This document shows, one piece after another, positions 16,561-24,499 of a stretch of 40,429 bases of DNA (positions are counted from its first letter, which is position 1; the number at the start of each line of letters is the position of its first letter). Under the pieces are notes generated by a model. It saw only the letters and a list, made by a program, of their open reading frames with translations, made no database searches and had not been told where the DNA came from. The DNA lies in assembly GCA_964411125.1 (NCBI GenBank), contig CAYPJU010000059.1, positions 1 to 40,429 of the forward strand, in the 5' to 3' direction. Source of the stretch: JBFIHF01 sp964411125. GTDB taxonomy: Bacteria > Myxococcota_A > Bradymonadia > Bradymonadales > Bradymonadaceae. The translations under genes were made by a program, and so were the position numbers.

Positions 16561-17688
16561 GAAGCTGACGCCGACGTCGACGCACCAGACACTCAGCCCG
16601 TCGAGGTCATCGAGGCTCTTGCCCGCCGGCAAGGTCAGCGTGAGCGTTTCGTTCACGTAGGGCTCGCCGGGACGGTAGAGGTCTTCCGAGATCGAGAAGC
16701 CGTTGCGGAAATCGCCGTTCAGGCCGGCGTAGACCTGCACGTCGATGCCGCCGCCGTCGTAGTTGAATCCTTCGATCGTGATCGTGCAGTCGTCGACGAT
16801 CGTAGCGGTACCTTCCACGTCGTGCGCGAAGGTGGAGAACGTCATCGACTGCCCCACTTTCGGATGTGTCGCTTCGCAGTCGCCCCCGCCCGTCGTGCCA
16901 TTGTTGGTCCCGCCGTTGTTGGTGCCCGTGCCGTTGTTGGTCGTGCCGTTGTTCGGATCGACGAACTCGGCGGCGGCCACGAACGCGACGATGTCGAGGA
17001 GCTGTGCGTCGCTGAGGCGGTCGGCCGCCCAGAACGGCATGATCCCGCCCGTGAGACCGTCGTACGTCGAGCTGTCCGCGCGACCGCTGGTACGGACGCG
17101 GCGCGCGATGAGCGCAGGGTCCAGGTCGAGGCCCCCGAGCCCAGGCGCTTTGTTGGTCCCCGCGGCATCTTGCCCGTGGCAGACCGAACAGCTCTCGTTG
17201 AAGAGCTCCTTCCCTGCGTCGGGGTCGCCACCGGTGAGTTCGGTCGGTGGGGCGACGATCGCGTACTCGAGCGCCGGGGATTCGGCGGGCGACATCTCCT
17301 CGAGCCAGTCCCGAAGCAGCACCCAACTCGGGTCGTCCTCGGCGAATGCTGCGCCATTCATCCACTCCGTGACGCATGTGTTCACGGCGTCGCGGAGCTC
17401 GGTCAGTTGACCATTCTTGTAGGTCGGCCGGCCGAACGCGTCGCCGATCTGGTGCCCCGGCCGAATGATTCCGTCGGCGGCGGGCTCGGCGAGCGCGTGG
17501 CAGGTCGAGCAGGTAAAGGTGTTCCCCCCCTGCAGCGGTTGGCGGTAGACCTCTTCGCCGGTCGTCGGCTCTCCGTTGTTGCTCCCCCCGTTGTTACTCG
17601 CGCCGTTGTTGCTCGCTCCATTGTTCTCGCCGGCTTGCGGCCCGCAGGCCACCAGCACCGACACCAACACGATGCACCACCACTTCAT
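16540..17688 (-). CDS. Diheme cytochrome c lipoprotein with a carboxyl-terminal DM13-like domain
   Basis: The 382-residue product has a lipoprotein signal (lipobox ending at Cys15) and a strong ribosome-binding site (GAGGAGAT) before ATG 17688. An Asn-Asn-Gly linker (22-40) leads to a first heme site, C60-S-T-C63-H64, and a second c-type domain follows with C167-S-V-C170-H171. A second Asn-Asn-Gly linker (246-268) precedes a beta-sandwich domain (about 275-381) with FSTFAHDVEGTATIV, DVQVYAGLNGD and a closing VWCVDVGVSFGDGTF. This matches the DM13 'electron-transfer' domain, whose conserved Cys is residue 369. The protein probably moves electrons at the cell surface or in the periplasm; partners are unknown. 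Heme sites are firm; DM13 is assigned from motif memory. Confidence 0.85.
   Translation of the reverse strand: MKWWCIVLVSVLVACGPQAGENNGASNNGASNNGGSNNGEPTTGEEVYRQPLQGGNTFTCSTCHALAEPAADGIIRPGHQIGDAFGRPTYKNGQLTELRDAVNTCVTEWMNGAAFAEDDPSWVLLRDWLEEMSPAESPALEYAIVAPPTELTGGDPDAGKELFNESCSVCHGQDAAGTNKAPGLGGLDLDPALIARRVRTSGRADSSTYDGLTGGIMPFWAADRLSDAQLLDIVAFVAAAEFVDPNNGTTNNGTGTNNGGTNNGTTGGGDCEATHPKVGQSMTFSTFAHDVEGTATIVDDCTITIEGFNYDGGGIDVQVYAGLNGDFRNGFSISEDLYRPGEPYVNETLTLTLPAGKSLDDLDGLSVWCVDVGVSFGDGTFE
16885..16953 (-). repeat. Asn-Asn-Gly repeat linker before the DM13-like domain
   Basis: Codons for NNGTT, NNGTG, NNGG and NNGTT units form a low-complexity stretch (residues 246-268). It is a flexible linker between the cytochrome c and DM13-like domains. 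Confidence 0.85.
17572..17625 (-). repeat. Asn-Asn-Gly repeat linker after the lipobox
   Basis: Four NNG units (NNGAS, NNGAS, NNGGS, NNGE; residues 22-40) separate the lipidated cysteine from the first heme domain, holding it away from the membrane. Confidence 0.85.
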
Positions 17689-17748
17689 GGGATCTCCTCG
17701 GCTCTCAATTTTCGAATTCGGGTGCAGTACGCGCCGGACTTCAGGCGG

Positions 17749-19236
17749 TTACGTGTTTTTGTGATCGTAGCCGAAGATCTCGCGCGCCGAGTTGACCCCG
17801 AACTGTCCGTTCATGATCTCGAAGCGGTCGAGCCCGATCTTGCCGGGGTGATCGACCCCGCAGGCGCGCGCGAGCCACATCATCTCCTTGCGCAGCGCGA
17901 CCATGTAGTTCGCCATGCGAGCCCCTTTGTCCGTGGGATCGAGGCCCCGGACGAGCCACTTGTTCTGCGTGGCGACCCCGGTCGGACAGTGGCCAGTGTG
18001 GCAACGCTGTGCCTGAATACAGCCGATCGCCATCATCGACTCGCGGGCGACTCCGATCATGTCGCACCCCATCGCCATGGCGAGCGTGGCCGTCTCGGGG
18101 AAGCCGAGGCGCCCGGCGCCCATGAAGACCACGTCGTCGGCAATCCCCTGGCGCTCGAAGAGGTGATGAACGCGGGCAAACCCCACCTTGAACGGCAACG
18201 CCACGTGATCCGAAAAGACGAGCGGCGCTGCACCTGTCCCACCTTCGCCGCCGTCGATCGTGATGTAGTCGACCCCGCGACCTCGGTCGTTCGCCATCAG
18301 CTCGGCGAGCTCGTGCCAGAAGCCGAGGTCCCCGACGGCCGACTTGATACCGACCGGCAGCCCCGTCGCGGCGGCGATCTCTTCGACGACGTCCAACATC
18401 TCGTCGACGTTCCTGAACGCTCGATGATAGGCGGGGCTGATGCAGTCTTTACCCTGCGGAATGCCTCGGATCTCGGCGATCTCGGCGGTGACCTTGGCGC
18501 CGGGCAAGAGCCCGCCGCGCCCCGGTTTGGCCCCCTGGCTCAACTTGAGCTCCACCGCCTTGACCTGCGGATGACGCTCACACCGTTCGACCAACCTCTC
18601 GATGCTGAGGTTGCCGTCGCCGTCTCGCGCACCGAAGTATCCGGTGCCGAGCTGGTAGATGAGGTCGCCGCCCTGGCAGTGGTAGGGGGAAATCCCCCCT
18701 TCGCCCGTGTTGTGAAGGCCACCGGCGATCTTCACCCCCATGTTGATCGCTTTGATCGCAGCGGAGCTCAGGGAGCCGTAGCTCATCGCCGACACGTAGA
18801 TGATCGATTCCGGTCGGAACGCTCGGGGACGTTCGCGCGCCGCCCCCATCACCTTGAGGCACGGCACGGGGTGCAGCGGATCGTAGTCGGGCTCCCCCTT
18901 GATCGGCTCGGGGAGCGGGAACGCCGAATGCTTGATGATGACGTAGTTGGACGACAGCTCGAGATCGTTGTCCGTACCGAAGCCGAAATAGTTGTTCTGT
19001 TCCTTTGACGACGCGTAGACCCAACGACGCTGGTCCCGGGAGAACGGCCGCTCCTCGTCGTTGTTCGTGACGATGTACTGGCGCAGCTCCGGCCCGATCG
19101 CCTCCAACATGTACCGGAAGTGTCCGATGATCGGGAAATTGCGGAGGATCGCGTGCTTCTTCTGGAAGATGTCGTACAGGACGACCAGCAATAGCAGGCC
19201 TACGATCACCACCAACGCCAGGAGCGTGTTCGTCAT
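17749..19236 (-). CDS. Membrane-anchored FMN-binding glutamate synthase-family protein
   Basis: The 495-residue protein begins with one membrane helix (about 4-23). The rest is the FMN/iron-sulfur synthase domain of glutamate synthase: YVSAMSYGSLSSAAIKAIN, HNTGEGGISPYH, ELKLSQGAKPGRGG, YITIDGGEGGTGAAPLVF and the three-cysteine cluster CIQAQRCHTGHCPTG that binds a 3Fe-4S centre in GltB. The amidotransferase domain and the GXGXG carboxyl domain of true GltB are absent, as in the archaeal-type and 'glutamate synthase-related' short proteins. Without a glutaminase partner nearby, making glutamate is uncertain; an unassigned FMN oxidoreductase role is as likely. It lies 60 bp upstream of the cytochrome gene on the same strand, which makes an electron-transfer pairing conceivable. 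Confidence 0.9.
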   Translation of the reverse strand: MTNTLLALVVIVGLLLLVVLYDIFQKKHAILRNFPIIGHFRYMLEAIGPELRQYIVTNNDEERPFSRDQRRWVYASSKEQNNYFGFGTDNDLELSSNYVIIKHSAFPLPEPIKGEPDYDPLHPVPCLKVMGAARERPRAFRPESIIYVSAMSYGSLSSAAIKAINMGVKIAGGLHNTGEGGISPYHCQGGDLIYQLGTGYFGARDGDGNLSIERLVERCERHPQVKAVELKLSQGAKPGRGGLLPGAKVTAEIAEIRGIPQGKDCISPAYHRAFRNVDEMLDVVEEIAAATGLPVGIKSAVGDLGFWHELAELMANDRGRGVDYITIDGGEGGTGAAPLVFSDHVALPFKVGFARVHHLFERQGIADDVVFMGAGRLGFPETATLAMAMGCDMIGVARESMMAIGCIQAQRCHTGHCPTGVATQNKWLVRGLDPTDKGARMANYMVALRKEMMWLARACGVDHPGKIGLDRFEIMNGQFGVNSAREIFGYDHKNT

Positions 19237-19302
19237 GGCCGGTATTGTGGCACAAGACGGAGAAGCTGTCCCATTTCCTCGATCGTCGAAGACCGAACAT
19301 GC

Positions 19303-19322
19303 CGGGGCGCGGCGACGCCCCG
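19303..19322. terminator. Hairpin downstream of the GFA-family gene
   Basis: Bases 19303-19309 pair with 19316-19322 around a six-base loop (7 GC-rich pairs). It lies just after the stop of the minus-strand gene at 19336-19713 and before the next minus-strand start. No T-tract is visible. Confidence 0.4.
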
Positions 19323-19335
19323 CGGCCGTATCACG

Positions 19336-19713
19336 TCATCGGTCCGCGATCGAGTCGATGTTCTCCTCCCAATTTTGGCCGTCGAACGCGACGATCGTCG
19401 CCGCGTCGCGGTCGAAGTCTTCGAGACAGTTCGCGTTGACGCTGACTTTCCCCGGGTGGCTCCGCGGTGTGTAGAAAGAGTGAATCCCGCACCGACCGCA
19501 AAACTTGTGCACGGCCGTCTCCGTCCCGAATCGATACTCCACGATCGCCTTCGGATCCGTCAGTAGCTCGAACCGCTCGGGCTCGACGATGAGATGAAGG
19601 AAGCCCTTCCGGACGCAGATCGAACAATTGCAGTCGATCAACTCGTCGCTCACCCAATCCACGTCGACCTCGAATCTCACCGCGCCGCAGTGACAACCGC
19701 CTTTCGCTCTCAT
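19336..19713 (-). CDS. GFA-family (CENP-V/glutathione-dependent formaldehyde-activating-like) zinc protein
   Basis: The start at ATG 19713 has an excellent ribosome-binding site (GGAGGG, 7-nt spacing) and gives 125 residues. An upstream in-frame ATG at 19767 is rejected. The zinc-ligand pattern of the family is clear: GCHCGAVRFEV at 6-16, DCNCSICVRKG for the second set and FCGRCGIHSFY for the third. Members bind zinc in a Mss4-like fold; one founding member was thought to condense formaldehyde with glutathione, but most have no known reaction. It is a single-gene unit followed by a hairpin at 19303-19322. Confidence 0.88.
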   Translation of the reverse strand: MRAKGGCHCGAVRFEVDVDWVSDELIDCNCSICVRKGFLHLIVEPERFELLTDPKAIVEYRFGTETAVHKFCGRCGIHSFYTPRSHPGKVSVNANCLEDFDRDAATIVAFDGQNWEENIDSIADR

Positions 19714-19913
19714 CGCTCGACCCTCCGCTCGTCGGTCCGAGGCCGTGACCCGCCGACCTCCCGCCATTTGGAACCGCTATCGAAAGTCTTCTAAGGCCCC
19801 GCAACCCGCATGTTTACTACCCTGGCGACGCCTCATCGAGAAATTTCGCAACGCTCGCCGGCCGCGGCCGAAAACGGTGGGACGGAATGAACCGTCCTCA
19901 TCGAGGCCGAGCC

Positions 19914-21134
19914 ATGCAAACCAGACCGACTTTCCCGAGCCTGCACGACCCCAAAGAACACTACCCCGGAGAGACCTACATCAGCCGCCGCCGCACGCAG
20001 TACGACTTCAACTTCCTCGCCCCGTCCGCCGAGTGCGTCGCCCTCGCCGAATACAGCTTCGCCGTCGGCTGCGAACGCGGCGGCCAGATCGTGCACGTCG
20101 AGACGTGGTCCCCCTCCCGCCGCGACGGAATCCTCACGTGCCCCAACGGCAACCGCTCGATGTTCCACCACGCCACCCACCTGACCTTTTCGTGGGTCAA
20201 CAACCCCCTCATCGACAACGTCGGCAACCCCACCTGGAAACCCGGGGCCGTCATCGAACCGAAGCTCTCGAACGGCCACACCCCGACGCTCGCCGACTCC
20301 CCCATCGGCAGCTACATGGAGAAGTCGGTCCTCGAAGAACTCGCGCGGCCGGTCACCTCCAACTTCGCCGACCGCCGCGACCACTACCGACACTTCCACG
20401 TCGGCTGCGAACAGTGGGGAACCGCACGGCTCGTGCCCCGCCCCGACTTCATCATCGACAACTACCCCCTGGACGCCGTCTACGTCGCGCTCCCTCCCGT
20501 CGAGTGGCTCGATCGAGTACTCGCCGTCGAAGACACGGAAAGCTCGCCGGATGTCCTGGCGTTCTGCGACGAGCTCGGGATCCTCACCCCCGCACAGTCC
20601 GAATACCTCGAAGCCGCCCTCGCCGAGGTGACCGAACTACGCCGAGAACATCCCGACGCCGACGACGACCACCCGATGTTCTGGACCCCGTTCGTCTCCG
20701 CCGAAAAACTCGCCGAGGCCAAACGACACTACGCCCGACGACTCGCCGCCGAAGAAGCAAGCCGTCGCGCCGAACGCCGCAAAACCGGCCGGCGAGTCCT
20801 CGGCCGCAAAGTCCTGGAAAACCTGGACCCATGGTCCTTCCCTGGTGACGAGCGCGCCTCCCAGCTTCGGGACGGAGTACCCCCTTCCGATAGCCCCCGA
20901 CGAAGACCCCCGGACCGGTTGGGAAGGCTCGATTATGATGCCGAAGCCGTCCAGGACTTCGTGGGACCGAGAGGCTGGATCAATCGACGGCGAGAAATCT
21001 CGAAACAGTTCTGCCGACGGCATCGGAGCGACCTGAATTCGTGGCGAAACGGACGCAACTTTGGACAAACGTTCCCCTACGGAACAGTGCGTCAGCGAAT
21101 CCACGCAAACGTGATCGTCCGCGACGGGCCTTAG
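19914..21134 (+). CDS. Hypothetical protein with an atypical carboxyl-terminal third
   Basis: I do not recognise this family. From ATG 19914 (preceded by GAGG; ATG 19887 is the alternative) it encodes 406 residues with no signal peptide or membrane helix. The first 300 are rich in Pro, His, Tyr and Trp (HVETWSPSRRDG, MFHHATHLTFSWVNNP, HYRHFHVGCEQWG) and end in a charged, probably helical stretch (AKRHYARRLAAEEASRRAE). Up to about 20830 the third codon base is nearly always G or C, often C. After that, A- and T-ending codons and Arg runs (PRRRPPDRLGRL) appear, so the last 100 residues may be read-through beyond a lost stop or fused DNA. It stands alone between minus-strand genes. Coding status of the first part is fairly secure, of the tail doubtful. 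Confidence 0.55.
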   Translation: MQTRPTFPSLHDPKEHYPGETYISRRRTQYDFNFLAPSAECVALAEYSFAVGCERGGQIVHVETWSPSRRDGILTCPNGNRSMFHHATHLTFSWVNNPLIDNVGNPTWKPGAVIEPKLSNGHTPTLADSPIGSYMEKSVLEELARPVTSNFADRRDHYRHFHVGCEQWGTARLVPRPDFIIDNYPLDAVYVALPPVEWLDRVLAVEDTESSPDVLAFCDELGILTPAQSEYLEAALAEVTELRREHPDADDDHPMFWTPFVSAEKLAEAKRHYARRLAAEEASRRAERRKTGRRVLGRKVLENLDPWSFPGDERASQLRDGVPPSDSPRRRPPDRLGRLDYDAEAVQDFVGPRGWINRRREISKQFCRRHRSDLNSWRNGRNFGQTFPYGTVRQRIHANVIVRDGP

Positions 21135-21261
21135 GCTGAGCGCAGTTCGAAACTCGGCGGACCAGCCCGCAGCCCCGCGAGGAACCGCTCTGCCCGGCTG
21201 GAAGCACTCCACCCAGACCGTGACCCGTTGGGTCGTTCCGCGAGCGCCTTGTCAGTCCATT

Positions 21262-22038
21262 TCAGCACCAGATGAAGTCGAGTTCGTCGTATTCGGCGAC
21301 AAAATCGAAGCCGAGGCGTTCGTAGCAGCGGATCGCAGCGCGGTTCTCCCCATGAACGTTCAAACCGATGGCACCTACCCCGTAGGCCGCCAAGCGGCGG
21401 CAGAGATGGGTAATGGCTCTGGTGGCGTACCCGTTGCCGCGGTGTGCGGGAAGCGTGGCAATGTTGCCGAGCGCGGCGACTCGCTGGACCGGGGAATAGA
21501 CGTGGACCCCTGCTACGCAGACGAGGGCGTCGGCGACCTCGATTCCGATGTACTGGCCGGTTTCCAACATCCGGGGCTCGAACCAGTTGCCTGGATAGGC
21601 TTCCGCATAGAAACGTTGCACGCGATCGAGGTCCGGCGGCCCGAGGACGACCCCATCCTCAATGTTTGAAGGGAGGTCCCGCAGCACCATCTTCTGGTAG
21701 CGCTCGCAGCGCACGACCCGAAACTTGCCGCGGAGGGCGGTCCAGACTTCGGGGGTGGCGTGGGCGTGAAACTGCGAGGGAAGGTGGTCGGCCATCCGCT
21801 GCAGGAGCTCGAACATTGCGTGAGGGTCGTGGCGTTCGAGAGCGATGAGGTTGGGCAGCTCACCGGCACTGTAGAGCAGTGCGAGTGCGCGGATGTCGTC
21901 CGGTCGCGCGGCGAACCAGGTCGTGTGGGGCCAGAAGAACGGGTCGAGATCGCCGAGCTCGTAAAGGTGCAGGCTCGCATCGTTCGCGAGAAACTCGGCG
22001 ATGGCGTGGGCGTCGCGAAAATCGAGGTCGAAGGTCAC
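21262..22038 (-). CDS. GNAT-family N-acetyltransferase (FR47-like)
   Basis: Starting at GTG 22038, which overlaps the stop of the GH92 gene (GTGA, 22035-22038), the protein has 259 residues. The carboxyl half is a standard GNAT domain: a beta-strand LVCVAGVHVYSP, the acetyl-CoA loop ATLPAHRGNGYATRAI, and GLNVHGENRAAIRCYERLGF with the conserved Asn and Tyr of motif B. The amino half (about 1-130) is a second, degenerate GNAT-like fold, as in other two-domain members of the family. The substrate is unknown. The 50 codons open upstream of the GTG overlap GH92 and are not used. Coupling to a lipoprotein glycosidase is unexpected and offers no clear functional hint. Confidence 0.82.
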   Translation of the reverse strand: MTFDLDFRDAHAIAEFLANDASLHLYELGDLDPFFWPHTTWFAARPDDIRALALLYSAGELPNLIALERHDPHAMFELLQRMADHLPSQFHAHATPEVWTALRGKFRVVRCERYQKMVLRDLPSNIEDGVVLGPPDLDRVQRFYAEAYPGNWFEPRMLETGQYIGIEVADALVCVAGVHVYSPVQRVAALGNIATLPAHRGNGYATRAITHLCRRLAAYGVGAIGLNVHGENRAAIRCYERLGFDFVAEYDELDFIWC

Positions 22039-24230
22039 GGGACGCGGAGATCGGCGGTCTTCGTAAAGCCGCGGGTAGCGGGCAGCCGGATGCCGTCGAC
22101 CGAGACACCGGGAGCGAAAGGTTCGAAGGTGATCCAACGGTCGGTGCCCACCACCGGGTAGAGGCCGAGCGAGGAGAGCACCCACCACGCAGAGAGCGTT
22201 CCCCCGTCATCGTTTCCGGCGAGGCCATCGGCGCCCGTCGAGTACGCGTGGGTACGAACCTCGCCAACCCAGTGGATCATGCGATCCCACTCGTCGGCGA
22301 ACGCGAGGTAGAAGGGGACGTGCAGGGGCGGCTCGTTTCCGTGCCAGTAGTAGGGGTCCGGCAAGGTCAGGCGCGCAGGATGACCGCCCCAGAGCCTCGA
22401 CTCCTCCATGAACTCCTCGATTGCGGAGGCGAACGGAGCGGCCCCGCCGAACAGCTCGATCATCCCCTCGGGGTCGTGCATCGCGCCGAAGCGGTAGTGC
22501 CAGGCGGTCCCCTCGGCAAAGTATCCGCTGCGCTCGTTGTACATCTTGAAGGGGAACGGCTCGACCCAGGTTCCGTCTGCGTTGCGGGGACGAAAGAAAC
22601 GCGTCGCGGGGTCCCATCCGTTTCGCCAGTTCGCGGCGCGCTCACGGTAGCGGTTCTCTTCGGTCCGCCCCAGGTGCGCGGCGAGGTTTGCGAGCGCATT
22701 GTCGGCGATGGAGTACTCGAAGGTGTTGGAGGCGGCGGTCCCGAACCGGTCGGCGGGTACGAAACCGAGCGCGACGAAATCTTCGATGCCGGTGCGTCCG
22801 GCGTAGGGTGCGTCGTCGCGAAGTTCGGCATCCGCAGTCTTCATCAGTGCATCGAAGGCTTGCTCGTAGTCGACGCCGTCGATCCCGCCGAGGGCCCCCT
22901 CCGCGAAGAGCATCGCGGCAGGATCGCCCTCCATCCCGGAGGTGTACGAGATCCCGGCGGGCCAGCGCGGGACGTACCCACCGTCGCGCGCCATCAACAG
23001 GAGCGAACGTAGGACGTCACGCTGCAGCTCGGGGTAGACGAGGGTCCACAGCGGATGCAGCGTCCTGTACGTGTCCCAGAGTGAGAGGTCTGTGTAGTAG
23101 GGGTGGTCGACATCGTGCAACTCGCCGTCGAGACCCCGGTAGCGGCCGTCCTCGTCGAGACGTGTGGGCATACGGAAGCAGTTGTAGAGCGCCGTGGTCG
23201 AGATGATCGCTTCGTCTTCGGGGAGGTCACCGAAGTCGACGCGCCCGAGCAGCTCCAGCCAGGCGTCTTCGTTCGCGCGGCGAACTTCGTCGAAGCTCCC
23301 GACGGCGGCGTTTTCGGCCGCGGTCGCGGCATCGATGGTCGAGACTCCGACGACGAGCTCCACGGTCTGGGCGGCATCGAACCGGAGGAGCGCCGCGGCG
23401 ACCTCTCCCCGCGCGGTCGTCGCCTCGAGGTCTTCTCCACCATCGCTCCAGACCCAGACCGCATCGGGCGGGGCGGAAAGTTCCGCGTGGAACCAGACCG
23501 GCAGGGCGTTCTGTCGTCCGACGTAGCTGCCATCGTAGACTACGCCTCCGGTCAGGGTCGTGCCCTCGACCTCGATCCAGGCTTCGGTGACCCCTTCGTC
23601 GTCGACCGTGCTGGCAGCGTCGAACGTCAACAGTCCACCGGCGGGTAGCGTGTAGCGGTGGCGACCGGCGTTGCGGGAGGCAGTGAGTTCGGCGACCACT
23701 TCCCCTTCCAGCTCGACCCGGTAATACCCGGGGCGTGCTTCCTCCGCGCCCTTGTCGGCCCACCATTGCGACGGCGCACCTTCCCGGACACGATCCCACG
23801 CTCCCACGCGGAAGTTGCCGTAGTCGGTTGTGCCGGTCCCGACGAAGTGGAGGTGGCTGAAGCCACGGATGTGCGGGTCTTCGGACCAGTAGCCGCTGAA
23901 GTGGTGCGCGTAGTCGGGGTGCGACCCTCGGTTGGTCGTATCGGGCCCGAGCTTCACGAGCCCCAGCGGCACCTGCACCGCGGGCGTCATCCCTGCGTAC
24001 TGAAACCCGTCGCCGCCAGTGCCGATGAGAGGGTCGACGCGTTCGAGGAGGCCGGGTAGGGACGCCCCGCCCGCGTCGAATGCCGCGTCACCGGTATCGG
24101 CGGCGACGTCGAAGGTCCCGGCGGCGTCGAAGCCGAAGCCGGGCAAGTCGGCGGGGTCCCGTGCCGGGGCGCTGCACCCGACGACGAGGGCCAAGCCCGC
24201 GAAGATGAAAGGTTCCAAGCGCATCATCAA
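22035..24230 (-). CDS. GH92 family alpha-mannosidase lipoprotein
   Basis: The 731-residue exo-acting enzyme would remove terminal alpha-linked mannose from glycans at the cell surface, using calcium. It has a lipobox ending at Cys19 (ALVVGC). Family motifs are VDPLIGTGGDG at the start of the mature protein, SHLHFVGTGTTDYGNF, LWDTYRTLHPLW, and the catalytic sequences GNEPPLHVPFYLAF (Glu633, general acid) and GNDDGGTLSAWWV (Asp674/675, general base). The protein ends about 35 residues after GTDRWITFEPF, whereas typical GH92 enzymes, as I recall them, run some 50-60 residues further through closing beta-strands. It may therefore be slightly shortened. It overlaps the downstream GNAT gene by 4 bp and diverges from the polyketide operon. 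Confidence 0.92.
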   Translation of the reverse strand: MMMRLEPFIFAGLALVVGCSAPARDPADLPGFGFDAAGTFDVAADTGDAAFDAGGASLPGLLERVDPLIGTGGDGFQYAGMTPAVQVPLGLVKLGPDTTNRGSHPDYAHHFSGYWSEDPHIRGFSHLHFVGTGTTDYGNFRVGAWDRVREGAPSQWWADKGAEEARPGYYRVELEGEVVAELTASRNAGRHRYTLPAGGLLTFDAASTVDDEGVTEAWIEVEGTTLTGGVVYDGSYVGRQNALPVWFHAELSAPPDAVWVWSDGGEDLEATTARGEVAAALLRFDAAQTVELVVGVSTIDAATAAENAAVGSFDEVRRANEDAWLELLGRVDFGDLPEDEAIISTTALYNCFRMPTRLDEDGRYRGLDGELHDVDHPYYTDLSLWDTYRTLHPLWTLVYPELQRDVLRSLLLMARDGGYVPRWPAGISYTSGMEGDPAAMLFAEGALGGIDGVDYEQAFDALMKTADAELRDDAPYAGRTGIEDFVALGFVPADRFGTAASNTFEYSIADNALANLAAHLGRTEENRYRERAANWRNGWDPATRFFRPRNADGTWVEPFPFKMYNERSGYFAEGTAWHYRFGAMHDPEGMIELFGGAAPFASAIEEFMEESRLWGGHPARLTLPDPYYWHGNEPPLHVPFYLAFADEWDRMIHWVGEVRTHAYSTGADGLAGNDDGGTLSAWWVLSSLGLYPVVGTDRWITFEPFAPGVSVDGIRLPATRGFTKTADLRVP

Positions 24231-24274
24231 GGGTTAGATGTTCCGAGAGCAATCGGCAAGAGTGGGACACGCTC

Positions 24275-24305
24275 TGCGCCCGCGGGCCACTCCCGCCCGG
24301 GCGCA
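24275..24305. other. Long imperfect hairpin in the divergent region before the polyketide operon
   Basis: Bases 24275-24282 pair perfectly with 24298-24305, and the inner 24283-24286 pair with 24292-24295, leaving a two-base bulge: 12 pairs in all. It lies in the 269-bp gap (24231-24499) between GH92 and the ketosynthase, which must hold both promoters. The rest of that gap shows only a weak promoter-like match (TTTCGC 24432-24437, TGATAT 24453-24458, 15-bp spacing). The ketosynthase ribosome-binding site is AGGTGA at 24491-24496. Confidence 0.4.
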
Positions 24306-24499
24306 CCGTCGGCGACCCCGCGACATCGGTCGTTCGGAACGTTCGGGCGCGTCCACCGCTGTGGCTGGGCAAGCAGGTGAACCGCAAGGCCCCGCATCGG
24401 GCGACCGTCTGCCGAACATTCTTCACGCCCCTTTCGCAAAGATCCCGCCCTGTGATATTCGTTCGTCACTAGGAAGTTACATCCGCGTGCAGGTGAGCG

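Noticed and set aside
16822..19008. A 728-codon plus-strand open frame across the cytochrome and glutamate-synthase-like genes
   Set aside because: It is antisense to two genes with firm motifs (CxxCH sites, FMN/Fe-S motifs) and shows only low-complexity Arg/Val sequence.
20637..21212. A 191-codon minus-strand open frame over the end of the orphan gene
   Set aside because: Half of it mirrors well-biased plus-strand coding sequence, and no ribosome-binding site or motif supports it, though the tail of the plus-strand gene is itself doubtful.
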